NCBI GenBank assembly: GCA_014526335.1
Contig: JACTAT010000049.1
Span: 930,001 to 994,000 of the forward strand
Length of the DNA stretch: 64,000 nucleotides
Source of the DNA: Chrysaora quinquecirrha
Lineage: Eukaryota > Cnidaria > Scyphozoa > Semaeostomeae > Pelagiidae
Direction: 5' to 3'
In this document: piece after piece, positions 45,708 through 56,244 of the stretch
Numbering within the stretch: position 1 is the first letter of the stretch
Layout: every line of letters begins with the position of its first letter
Program-made: the position numbers and the translations under genes
The notes under the pieces: generated by a model
Told to the model about the DNA's origin: nothing
Database searches by the model: none
What the model saw: only the letters and a program-made list of their open reading frames with translations

Positions 45708-47310
45708 GGTTCAACTACAGCGGCTGGATCGTACCAGTTGCTGACAAAGTGGCTTGCTGAACAAGCAAAGAATGAAATTCAATTCCCCACTGCTGTTGTA
45801 AGATGTATGTTTGACAATGAACAGGTTGTCGGACTACGTTACGATGTCTGAGCAGGGAGCAGTTCTGTGCCAGTAAGTGTGATAACAAGCCATGGCTATA
45901 TGGTGATTGATCCCGAAAGTGACCTGCAAATGAGGGAAGATTTGAAACCCGCACATTGGCTATTTAGACCTATGGATTAAAGCTTAGTGTCGACATTGAT
46001 GGACATCACCTCCAGTACAGAAGAATATTTCCAAGCCTCAAGAAATTGTTTGTTGACTGAGTGATTAGAATTTGTAAGGAAACATCAACAGTGCAGCGAC
46101 GGTAAAATCGAAGACTTCATAGATGCTTTAGTAAGAAGGAAGAGTGAGCAAGAAAATGAAAAGGTGTGCTTTGATTGTGGAGCCTCTAACGATCCCACTT
46201 ACACAGTCTGCACAAACTGTAAAGGACGATTGCAAAAGCGCAAACTGGATGCGGCCGGTGAATTTGCAAGCCAAGTCACTACTAATAAAGCAATACCGTA
46301 CAAACATTTCAATTTGAAAGTGAAACCAAATTCTCTCAGCTTTAAGGTGGGGGAGCCAGATTTAAAAAATCCAGCTGGATTCGAAAACATTTCAGATATT
46401 TTGCTAACACTTGGTCAAAGAGCCGGAATAGCATGCTATGTTGAGATGCGAAGAGGGAATGGCTGTTCCTGGAGAATGATGGCGCAATTTATCATAGTCA
46501 AACTGATGAAAAATGCTTTCAAATGTAAACACTACAGTTCGATGGTATATGGTGACACAAACTTTGAAGAGCATGACTGCCAAAAAGCTAATGGGAATCC
46601 TCTACGGGAATTTGATTGGATCGTCCCAATGCCAGATCTACTGCACTTCGAAATGAATGCAGCAAAGTCTTTCATGCAGTTAAATTGGCATGTTTTTATG
46701 AAAGAAGTCGCTAAAAGCCTTGGTTTCGTCAGTGAAAATGCACTGCATTATATACAGAAAGGAAATGATCACCACAAATTATGGGACATTCTGGAAATCT
46801 TATATATTGCAATGACTGATGAACTTTTGTTGCCATATGTTCGCCAACAGCTACTAGTTGGCTCACAACCAAATTAACGGGGTTTTTGGTCTTTTGTGAA
46901 TGCGGTGAAGAATAATAAATATCAATACTGCATGGAGATAGTGTTGACTTATCTCCATGCATTAACGTTACTGCGATCAGGCACAATAGCTGCAGATTCA
47001 ACTGCGATTACGGCAGCCAAATCAAAGCTAACCCTTCTTTTTTTTGAAGAAATCATCCACCATACCGTGAAATATGTTTCAATAATTTTAAAATGCACTG
47101 CCTAGCACCGCCATATGTAAAGGAGATTCTAAATGTATCAATGACTGCTAGCAGAACATCAAGCAACGGCCATTATCAAAGTGGTGATGCACTACTGGAA
47201 GAGATCAATAAAAAGGCAAAGAAATGGATGACTGGCTTTCCCACTGCACATCAATGGTTGCGAAGCTTTCGAAACTTAGACAAGCTGAATATGGTAAGGC
47301 CTTTTCATTT
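45708..47310 (+). pseudogene. Relic of an uncharacterised zinc-ribbon protein family
   Basis: Plus-strand pieces: YQLLTKWLAEQAKNEIQFP and CMFDNEQVVGLRY (about 45730-45850), a long open frame 46164-46877 with CFDCGASNDPTYTVCTNC (a zinc ribbon), GEPDLKNPAGFENI, LREFDWIVPMPDLLHFEMN and LNWHVFMKEVAKSLGF, then DALLEEINKKAKKWM and HQWLRSFRNLDKLN (47150-47300). Order and direction fit one gene of about 500 residues with stops near 45850, 45980 and 46063 and several frameshifts after 46877. I recall similar uncharacterised proteins, often multi-copy, from cnidarians. The function is unknown, and the acidic-aromatic core could be a nuclease fold (speculative). Confidence 0.55.
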
Positions 47311-49036
47311 TCGAATTCACACTTTTATCCCACGGTTAGTGGGACAACAACGTGAGTTTCCATTTGTGTGTATAGTTAAGAACAGAAAACCATAACAGCT
47401 TTCCAATGATGAAGTAGGACTCACTTTTTAATTTATGCCTGGATTTATGCCTATTTAATTTATGAATCTTCGTACTTTCAAAACAAATCCATATGGCGGG
47501 GCGTACCCATAGAAACACACAATCTTTTGGAATAAGAAATTCATATTCTTTTTGAAATGAGATAGAAATGCTCAGAAGCTGTTGTTAACAAATGTTTTTG
47601 ATAGTTAGTTTGAATATTGTTTCATTTCTTTTGCCATACCCTTTGCAACAAGTACAATCTTTCGTCTAGGAAAGCGATGTGAAAAACAGCAATGCTACTT
47701 TTTGTCAATGACCTGCTATCTTGTGCGGCAATAAGCAAATTTGTGCTGCAGTTGCAAGAAGGCCTCATGCAAGGGTCCATAAATCTCAGCCTGGGTACAC
47801 CTAAAGCAGCTAGCCTTATCATATCCACAAATGATTCTGTGGATAAGAGGTAGGAGTGAGAAAGTGCACATTTTAGATTTTCTTCACATTTCTTCTGCTA
47901 ATGTTTTGTTTGAATAACGAAAGTGAACAGTTCTCGAACTTCTTCTAAGATGCATGGTCGTGTAGTAGCTCTGCACTATGTGAAAGATGAAGAGTACTAC
48001 GACAAAAAGGAAGACCTTGTGAAGTAAGATAAGACAACAGAGAAATATTGTTTAAGTTGATTTGATATCACACAGTAGGTAGGGAGATTCCCATGCTGCA
48101 GCAAAGTACCAATGAGATGGGCAAAGGCTTTTGATATAACTAGAAGGCTCATGGTCATACTTTTTCTTGGCGCAAGGATTCAAGAGACACTCATTGTCAA
48201 GAATTGAAAGCCCTGTTTTCAAAAATGATATAGTTATGAGATTTCAAATAACTACCTTGCATTCATTGAACTATAAATAAAAAGACTGGAATGATAACCT
48301 CATTGTGCAAAAATCATAACCAAAAATGGCGGACATGGAGCGAGAGCTTGCTGGTACATGCGCAAGATGCATGAACATAAGGTTCAGTACAGAAAAATGA
48401 GAAAATATGCCGTGCAAGACTGGTTTGATACTATTTAATACTTACGTTTAATACTTTCATTTAATTTTCAATATTTCCATTTAATACTTCCATGTAATAT
48501 TTTTATTTCTTATTTCCATTTAATAATCCAATCTTTTAATTTAATATTCAATACTTCCATTTAAAACTTCCATGAAATATTTAATACTTCCATTTAATTC
48601 ATTTGCTTTATATCTCCATATACCTCCATCTACCATTTTTGCTGGGGGCATAACAACCACAGAAAATCGCATAGCATCAACAGCAACACTTCAATCCACG
48701 ATGTTCCCAGGCCCTTCAAACTGCTGTTTCTTTTCTGCCATTTTTCTGGTCTGCTGTTTGAAGATCGACGAAGACACACAGTGTGCGCAAATTGAGGAAG
48801 CTGTCATCCTTTTTAGGCAAGCTCAACAACTGCAGCATCAATGGCATTAAACAGCAACAGGGTAAACAATTTGAGCAACAACAGAACAACGACCAGCAAG
48901 TGCCAGGTCGATGATGCAAAGCAGTTCATCTGCCGGTCTCTACAGATGAGTCAATCAAAACGAGAGGCTACGAGCATTTTGAAGTGTAAGTGGATTGTAA
49001 GCTTTAACAAGTGGAAGTCGCTCAAGTAAGGAAAAA
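47311..49036. other. Interval with AT microsatellite and unrecognised frames
   Basis: 48430-48610 is built of ATTTAATACTTCC-like words. Plus-strand frames at 48572-48850 and 48841-49029 precede the HECT relic and might be its upstream exons, but no family is recognised. Confidence 0.35.
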
Positions 49037-50905
49037 AAAGAAAGCAATCCATTTGAATTTGCCCTCCTTACCAAATCAAATGGCGATGGTGGAGTAGATA
49101 CCCTTACAACAGATATGATCCTCGAAAGGGGTATAATCACTCTCACTGAGAGTGACAATGAGAAAGCAATAAGGGGAAAAGTGCCTTTTGCACTTCAAGG
49201 AAAGTATTCCCATATTGGTAAAGAAAATTTTGATTTTATCAACGTCTCACAGAAGAAGTTTTCACTAATGCATTTAGGAACTGGCACAGCATACAATTAC
49301 CATGTAGTGATAAAATTGCAGGTCAAGGACAGTTATGCATATAATTGAAGATAGCCGCACAATTTGTGTTTGATCGAATTCCGCAAAGTGATTCTGATGA
49401 TGAATTGCTCAATGCAAATCCTTTCCTTTTCAAAAAAGAGGAACAAAAAACAACACCAGAAGAGTGGATCAGTCAAAACCAGATGAGAAATGTAGTAAAG
49501 TTCTGGATGTAGAATTAAAGAAAACTACAACTGATGATGTTAAAACAGCAACATTTATCAAGATTGCCAAAGATATGCCAGAAACAATATCTGATCAAGC
49601 AGAAATTCTGCGATATTTGCAGAAGAAAGTGGTAACAGGGCATGAATTGGAAGTCAAAAATTCAGGAATTGAGCTTGTGGGTGACACTTATTACATACTT
49701 GTTGACAGAAAAAATATTTTATCCACAACATTGGAGGAGCTGAGATCAGTCAATGATCCCAGGAAAACATTTCAAGTTGATGTTTATGGTGAACAAGCAG
49801 TAGATAGTGGAGGCCATAGAAAGGAGTGGATCAGATTGTGCAATAGGGAAATAGCAACAAAGTATTTTGAACAGGGTGTAGCCCACAGCTACAGGATTCA
49901 AACGCACACGTCCAGATCACGCCGAACAGAAACAAAGCAGAAAACACAGCAGGCCTTCTCTTTATGTATATATGTGGGTGGTTCGCTAAAGAAAGTTAAT
50001 AAATACAAATTATAATCTGAAAGTCTAATATAAGCAAAACAAAACTGAAAATTCAACAATAAATTTGCATCTGGTTCAGCAATCAAAAAGTTTCTCAAAT
50101 GTTCGTAAATATTCTTCCCGATAAATAATTTAAATAAACTACCTAAATCAATAGACAAGTAAATAAATAAAGTAATTAATTAATGCGTAACTTACAATCT
50201 ATGTGTCCCTGTAGCTACGAAGCTTGCACGGCCTAACACAGCAGCAACACGATGTAGATGGGCCTAGCCACAGCGAGAATGGCCTAAATGCAGCACAACA
50301 CGACACAGCAACAAAACAAATAGGCCAGACCTCAATACTCAATTAGGCCAAGACGGCTTCTTCTTCTTGTGACGTGGTGATACCAAGTGAAAAAGGAGAG
50401 AATGTGTGTTGACAGTGGAGGACGCAAGCTCTTATAGCCACAGGAAACGCACGAGAGTGCAAATCTGCAAGCTGAACGGAAGTTCCTAATATGGGCTTGA
50501 GCAACGTGGCATACGATTAAAAATTAACATTCATGCAAATACAAATTAGAAAACACGAGACTACAAGTAAATAAACAAATTACACAAGGGAACAAGAAGA
50601 CAATAACACAAGATAAAAATTTGCACTAACAAGGGTCTCAAGGAACATCTTTCAGAAGATTACTATTTTATTGGGCAGCTTGCTGCAATTGCTCTTCTCC
50701 AGAATGTTCAGGGTCCAAAATATGTTCCGCCAGATACGTTGCCTGAAATTTTGGTAAGTGACACAAACACTGATTCTCACTGTTTGAGAGAGCTTAAGAA
50801 GGGTGTAAGCAATCTTGGTATGAGAATTTTTTCAAGAAATTTCCACTTGTAATGGAGTTATTTACATCTGCTAGACAAATACAATCTTTTGTGTATTAAA
50901 TGCAT
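49037..50905 (+). pseudogene. HECT-type E3 ubiquitin ligase pseudogene, split by a solo LTR
   Basis: The upstream part in frame 49037-49348 (NPFEFALLTKSNGDGGVDTL, ENFDFINVSQKKFS) resembles the region before the HECT domain in small G2E3-like ligases. After two frame changes comes the HECT N-lobe: ILVDRKNILSTTLEEL, FQVDVYGEQAVDSGGHRKEW, CNREIATKYFEQG. The LTR at 49877-50631 interrupts precisely after Gln-Gly. LKEHLSEDYYFIGQLAAIAL resumes at 50636, then LRELKKGVSNLGM, and decay follows after about 50830. The C-lobe with the catalytic Cys, which carries ubiquitin as a thioester, is absent. Dead copy of a family that is multi-copy in cnidarians. Confidence 0.8.
49877..50631. mobile_element. Solo LTR (755 bp) with 4-bp target duplication
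   Basis: The insert starts TGTAGCCCAC and ends GCACTAACA. It is flanked by AGGG on both sides (49873-49876 and 50632-50635). Removing it with one AGGG makes the HECT reading continuous and in frame. TG...CA termini and a short target duplication are those of an LTR retrotransposon reduced to one LTR by recombination. Its internal region and parent element are not in the window, and it does not obviously match the gypsy element at 51.6 kb. Orientation is undetermined. Confidence 0.8.
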
Positions 50906-51640
50906 TCTGTTAGTCTACTTAGTTTGACATACAATAGGAACAAGCAAATTTTAAAATTGGACCAACGATTAGGCAAACTTCATCTGAAAGACAAAAATAT
51001 AAAAGTTAAGCCCAATGTTCTTTTTTTAATCGGAGATGCCATTTAACTTGCCAAGCAAAGCAGATGTACAAGGTGAAAGGTAAATTTCAGATTATAGATC
51101 TTCAGAGTTCAATTTTATGGAACTAATATTTACCTTTCAGTTCAATAGAGAACCAGGAAATACCTCTGTCATCTGTATAAGTAGAGAATAATAGCCTTGA
51201 TTTGAGAAATCACATTTTGTTGAATAAAGATTTTTCAAAAGTAAAAGATGAGGTGAAATATTTAAGGAGTGTTATGTTATGAATATGAGATACTAAAAGA
51301 ATCTGAACATCTTTTTTTCTTCTTCCTCTTGGTTTTTTTTATCATTACTCCTTCTATATGTTTTTCACTTTGGGTGAGAACCAGATTGTCATTGACAATA
51401 GATGTACACATAATGACTTTCAAAAACTGTGTCCATGTAATTCCAAAATATTCAGTTTTAAAAGCAATCTTTTAACATGCAAAGTGCAGTATAGATTCTA
51501 TTTAGAATTCATACTCTACAATGTCAAGTGACAAAGTTGGCATTCTATCTCAAGGCCAGGTTGCATATATTGGAACAGTTAGCTAGGCTCTGCATTCTGA
51601 CCCTGATACATGTTCACTTGAATCATCACCCAAAACTTTG
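50906..51640. other. Interval before the gypsy element, no gene recognised
   Basis: It may hold decayed HECT 3' sequence or a gypsy leader. No LTR or primer-binding site was identified by eye. Confidence 0.35.
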
Positions 51641-51652
51641 AGACATTGAGCA

Positions 51653-54600
51653 ATGAATTTGCAGTTACAGTTACCGCCCTTTAATCCTGATACTGATGTG
51701 GGAGCGAGTGTTGCACCAAAGTGGAAGGTATGGGTAGAAGATTTTAAAACGTATCTTGTAGCTAACGATATCACTAGCAACAAAAGGAAAAGAGCACTGC
51801 TACCCTATCTAGCTGGACCCCGAGTACGCGAAATCTTAAGACTGTTACCAGACACTTGAACTGACGCTGAGTTTGATACAGCCCTTACGAAATTAAACAA
51901 GTATTTCGAACCACAGAAGAACCGTCTCTTTTAAGTATATAAATTAAGACAAGCTGTTCAAGGCCCTCAAGAAACACTCGACCAATATCATACCCGCCTC
52001 AGGACGCTTGCAGAAACTTGTGAATTCCACTATTTGGACTTTGAAATTAAAGTTCAAATTGTATTAAATGGATCGTCTACTCGACTAAGAAAGCAGGCTT
52101 TGAAAGACCCTAAAATGAAGCTCAAAGATATATTATTGGCAGGCCGTCAAGATGAACTGAGCAAGTTTCAAGCCACTGCGATAGAAAAACAAGACAGGCC
52201 CAGCAAAACAGAGAATGAAATAAGTTATATCAAGAAAAGACCGCAAAATCAAGCTCAAAAGACAACCAGACCACGCAACAGACAAAGAAAAGGTATATGT
52301 AAACAATGTGGTGGTGAATGGCCTCATATAAATGAATGTCCAGCGAAAGGAAAGCCTTGTGCAAAATGCCACAAAGAAAATCATTTTGCCAGCCAGTGCT
52401 TCTCAAAAATCACACGACGGAACAAGAGAGGAAGTCACATACGCCTTTTCGATGCAAACAAAAACACAATGGAGTCAGATTCAGATTCCAGCAGTGAAAA
52501 TGAAAGTGCTTATTGTTACCAAATTCAAGCAACGACAACAGATCATCCAACTGCGAAAATCAAACTAAGTGGTCAACAGGAAACGGTAAAATTCACCATA
52601 GATACAGGATCGTCTATCAATGTTATCAGTCAATCAGTTTTCAAAAAGCTGCGTGATATCAAGTTAAAGAAAACAAACATAAAGGCTTTTCCGTTCAGCT
52701 CAAAGACCCCTGTTCAAATGAAAGGTAAATTCCAGACTAAAATGGAATCAAATGAGAAAATTACGGTTGCTACAATCTATGTTACTGCGGACGACGGAGG
52801 TTGTCTTCTTTCTTCTAAAACATCAAAAGAATTGGGACTGATCAGTATGCATTTGAATAATGTGCAGTTGAATAGAAGCCGGAATGATGAAATCGTGGAA
52901 GAAGCCCGAACTCAGGACCTTGGAGTCAGGAATATTTTAAAGGAATACGAAAATGCCTTTGTGGGACTAGGTAAATTGAAAGATAAAGAAATAAAATTAT
53001 GTGTGGACAAAGATGTAACACCTATACCACAGCAACAACGCCGTGTTCCATTCCATTTACGTGAAAAGGTGGAGCAAGAAATCAGAAATCTAGAATTGCA
53101 GGACATCATTGAAAAATTTCCTGAAACAGAACAGACAGATTGGGTATCACCCATTGTTATAGTTCCAAAGACTGAAGGAAAAATACGTCTTTGTGTTGAT
53201 ATGAGAGCTACAAATACAGCCATAAAGAGAATAAGACATCCAATACCTACTGTGAAAGATGTATCGTTGGAGTTAAATGGAGCTAAGTTTTTCTCAAAGT
53301 TGGATCTCAGCCAAGCCTATCATCAACTAGAGTTGGCAGTTGAAAGCCGCCCAATCACAACCTTTTCAACACATTTAGGACTAATCAGATATAATACTTG
53401 AATTATGGCACAAATTCGAGTGCAGAAATTTTTCAGCATACACTCCAGCAAGTGTTACAAGGCATACCAGGTGTCAAAAATATCGCAGATGATATTATAA
53501 TTTTTGCCCCAACTTACAAAGAGCACAACAAAGCACTAGAAGCATGTCTCGGAACACTGAAAGATAACAATTTGAAGTTGAATTTTGGCAAATGCAAGTT
53601 TCTAAAACAAAATCTGGAATTCTTTTGACTTTTGTTTTCTGCGAAAGGCACACAACCAGATCCAAAGAAAGTATCTGCCTTTGTGAACTGTTCAAAAACC
53701 GACTACAGTTAGTGAAATACGCAGTCTACTTGGAATGGCGAACTATAGTTCCCAATTTATCAAAGATTTTGCAACGATCACAGAGCCATTAAGACGACTA
53801 ACTTGCAAGGATACAGTATTTACATGGGGTAGTGAACAAGACACTGCTTATGAAACTTTGAAACAGGCATTGATGAAGAGCCCAGTCATGGCCTATTTTG
53901 ACACTCAGAAAGAAACCATCATTATGGTAGATGCAAGTCCTGTTGGTCTATCCGCTATTCTCACACAGCGTGAACATGGGAAAAATGAAACAAAGATAAT
54001 AGCATATGCAAGTCGTGCTTTATCAGCAACAGAGCATCGGTATTCACAGACCGAAAAAGAAGGTTTAGCCATTGTTTGGGGAATAGAACATTTCCATCTA
54101 TATGTATATGGCGCTCGACTTACCCTCTACACAGATCATCGCCCACTTGCACTTATCTATTCAAATCCAATGTCAAGACCTCCAGCACGCATTGAAAGGT
54201 GGCTATTGCATCTCCAACAATACGACTTTGGAGTTATTTACAAGAAAGGCTCAGATAACCCAGCAGATTACTTATCTCGACATCCTCCTGAAGAAAAACA
54301 ACGAAAAGAGGATAGTGCTGAAGAGTATATCAAGTTTGTATCGCAATTTGCAGTTCCTACAACCCTAACTATGGCACAGATACAGCAAGAAACGTAAAAA
54401 GACAACACTTTAAGAGCATTACGTGGAGCAATAAAAACAGGAATATGGTCTTCAGATCGACTAAAGCCATTTAAACAAATAAAGGAAGAAATCAGCATTG
54501 AGTATGAAAACAACATTATTCTTCGAGGCACAAAAATCATATTACCAGCTTCATTGCAGAAAAAATGCTATTTTGATTGCACATGAAGGACATCAAGGAC

Positions 54601-54720
54601 AGTCAAAATCTCATTCCTACGAGAATATGTTTGGTTTCCAAATCTTGGAAAAATGGTACGAAATGTGATAGATAGATGCATCCCTTGTCAAGCATCAGCA
54701 CCACCAAGTAGCATCAGATC
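51653..54720 (+). pseudogene. Ty3/gypsy retrotransposon gag-pol, truncated in integrase
   Basis: Gag starts at 51653 with LPPFNPDTDVGASVAPKWKV, with in-frame stops at 51857 and about 51932. The frame reopens at 52034 and runs through CKQCGGEWPHINEC and CAKCHKENHFASQC (two zinc knuckles), the protease FTIDTGSSINVIS (DTG active site), and RT WVSPIVIVPKTEGKIRLCVD and FFSKLDLSQAYHQLEL. One base is lost near 53398; VKNIADDIIIFAP is the catalytic DD box. Further frame changes fall near 53627 and 53690. RNase H: MVDASPVGLSAILTQ, YSQTEKEGLAIVWG, LYTDHRPLA. The integrase zinc part AHEGHQG...RCIPCQA is the last feature before the LINE at 54.72 kb. The layout and knuckles suggest a Mag-like lineage. No LTRs seen. 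Confidence 0.88.
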
Positions 54721-54721
54721 T

Positions 54722-56240
54722 GTCCTTCTTTAGGATTTCTCAGGATTAGCAATCATTTCATTGTAAGCTAGCCAATCCAGGGCAACATTGGACTCGTCTT
54801 CCAAAACTTTCACTAGATCAGGTATATTCTTTGAGAAAAAACCTAGGGTATTATCGTCAGCATAGTTGTAAATAGTTGCTTGCTGTATGAATAAAAAAAG
54901 GTCATTTATATAAAAGTTAAAGAGAATAGGACCTAAAACTGAGCCTTGAGGAACACCTGAGAGGAGAGTCTGAAATGAACAAAAGCAGCGAAATAAATGC
55001 GTTTCTCTAAGGAAAAAGGCAATTAAATCTCATTTTAAGAAGGCAACAGAAAATAACAACATGTCCAGTAAAGAATTTTGGAATTTAGTAAAACCTTTCC
55101 TATCCAAACAAAGGGGGGTTAGCTGAAAACGACATAATGCTTGTAAATGATGAAAAAATTGTTATGGATGAATTGGCTCTTTCGGAATTATTTAACAACC
55201 ACTATGTTAATATTGTAGAGAAAACTAGTGGTAGGAAACCGACTAGTATAGCTGACACAATTGGCTGTGATGCTGATCGAGATATTGTTAAAAAGATCAT
55301 AGAACAATACAGGAACCATCCAAGCATAGTAGTGATCAAACAACAGTCAGATCAGGTTTTTGAACCCTTTTCTTTCCACGAAGTTGGAATAGACGATGTT
55401 TGGCAATTGTAAAAGTCTGTTGATAATAAGAAATCAACTGGAGAAGACCAAATCCCCCCTAGGTTTTTATCTTTAGCCGTGAATGACTTAGCAATACCTT
55501 TAACTGATGCAATAAACACCTCAATTCGAGAAAGTAGGTTCCCGGATAATGGAAAACGAGCAGCAGTTTGTCCACTTGATAAGGGAGAGTTGGTTCAAAC
55601 AAAGGAGAAACACTTTAGACCTGTGAGCGTGCTAAATGCTTTCTCTAAAATTTTTGAGAAAATAATTAAGAAACAGTTAATGATTCATCTTGATAAGACC
55701 CTCTCTGTTTTTATTGCTGCCTACAGAAAATCTTACAGTACCCAGCATGTATTAATTCGACTAGTTGAAGACTGGAGGTCTATGCTCGATACTAATCATG
55801 TTGTAGGCGCAGTCCTTATGAATCTCTCAAAAGCATTTGACTGTATTCCCCACGATCTTCTGATTGCAAAACTCTCTGCATACAGATTTAATGAAAGCTC
55901 TTTGGTTTATATATTTCAGCTCGTTTTCCTTACTAGGAAATTTGTTGAATTCCTTCCTCAGAATCGATCGAACATAAATGGCTTTATTTAGCTCACGATT
56001 CATGAATGGGGCACTATTTCCTCTTTTAATTCTAGTTTTAAGCGGAGCATGTTTATCTATCACTTTTTGAAAACAACGTGTGAGGTTATTATATAACTGG
56101 TTAGCATCACCAAGTCTACTTCCAAAGTCTAAACTACAAACATCTGCCAAGAAATTATCTGCATTGAAATTCTTATAGGTCAGGTACATCACCTTTTTCG
56201 GCTTAAGGCGGGGAATTTTTCGCTTCATGGTAGTCGCTAC
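54722..56240 (-). mobile_element. CR1/Jockey-like LINE fragment with an internal inversion
   Basis: Three blocks. 55915-56240 on the minus strand is the linker between endonuclease and RT (DFGSRLGDANQLYNNLTRCF, RELNKAIYVRSILRKEFNKF). 54975-55910 on the PLUS strand is the following linker and RT N-half (QKQRNKCVSLRKKAIKSHF, RPVSVLNAFSKIFEKIIKKQ, MNLSKAFDCIPHDLLIAKLS). 54725-54974 on the minus strand is the next RT part (SGVPQGSVLGPILFNFYIND, YNYADDNTLGFFSKN). The protein order is continuous only if the central 0.94 kb is flipped; about 15-20 residues are lost at the left junction. The element is 5'-truncated at about 56240, where Polinton sequence begins, and lacks its 3' end at the gypsy junction. 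Confidence 0.85.
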
Positions 56241-56244
56241 TAAG

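Noticed and set aside
49877..50631. The gap in the HECT gene, as an intron
   Set aside because: It starts and ends with TG...CA rather than GT...AG, and AGGG is duplicated at both sides.
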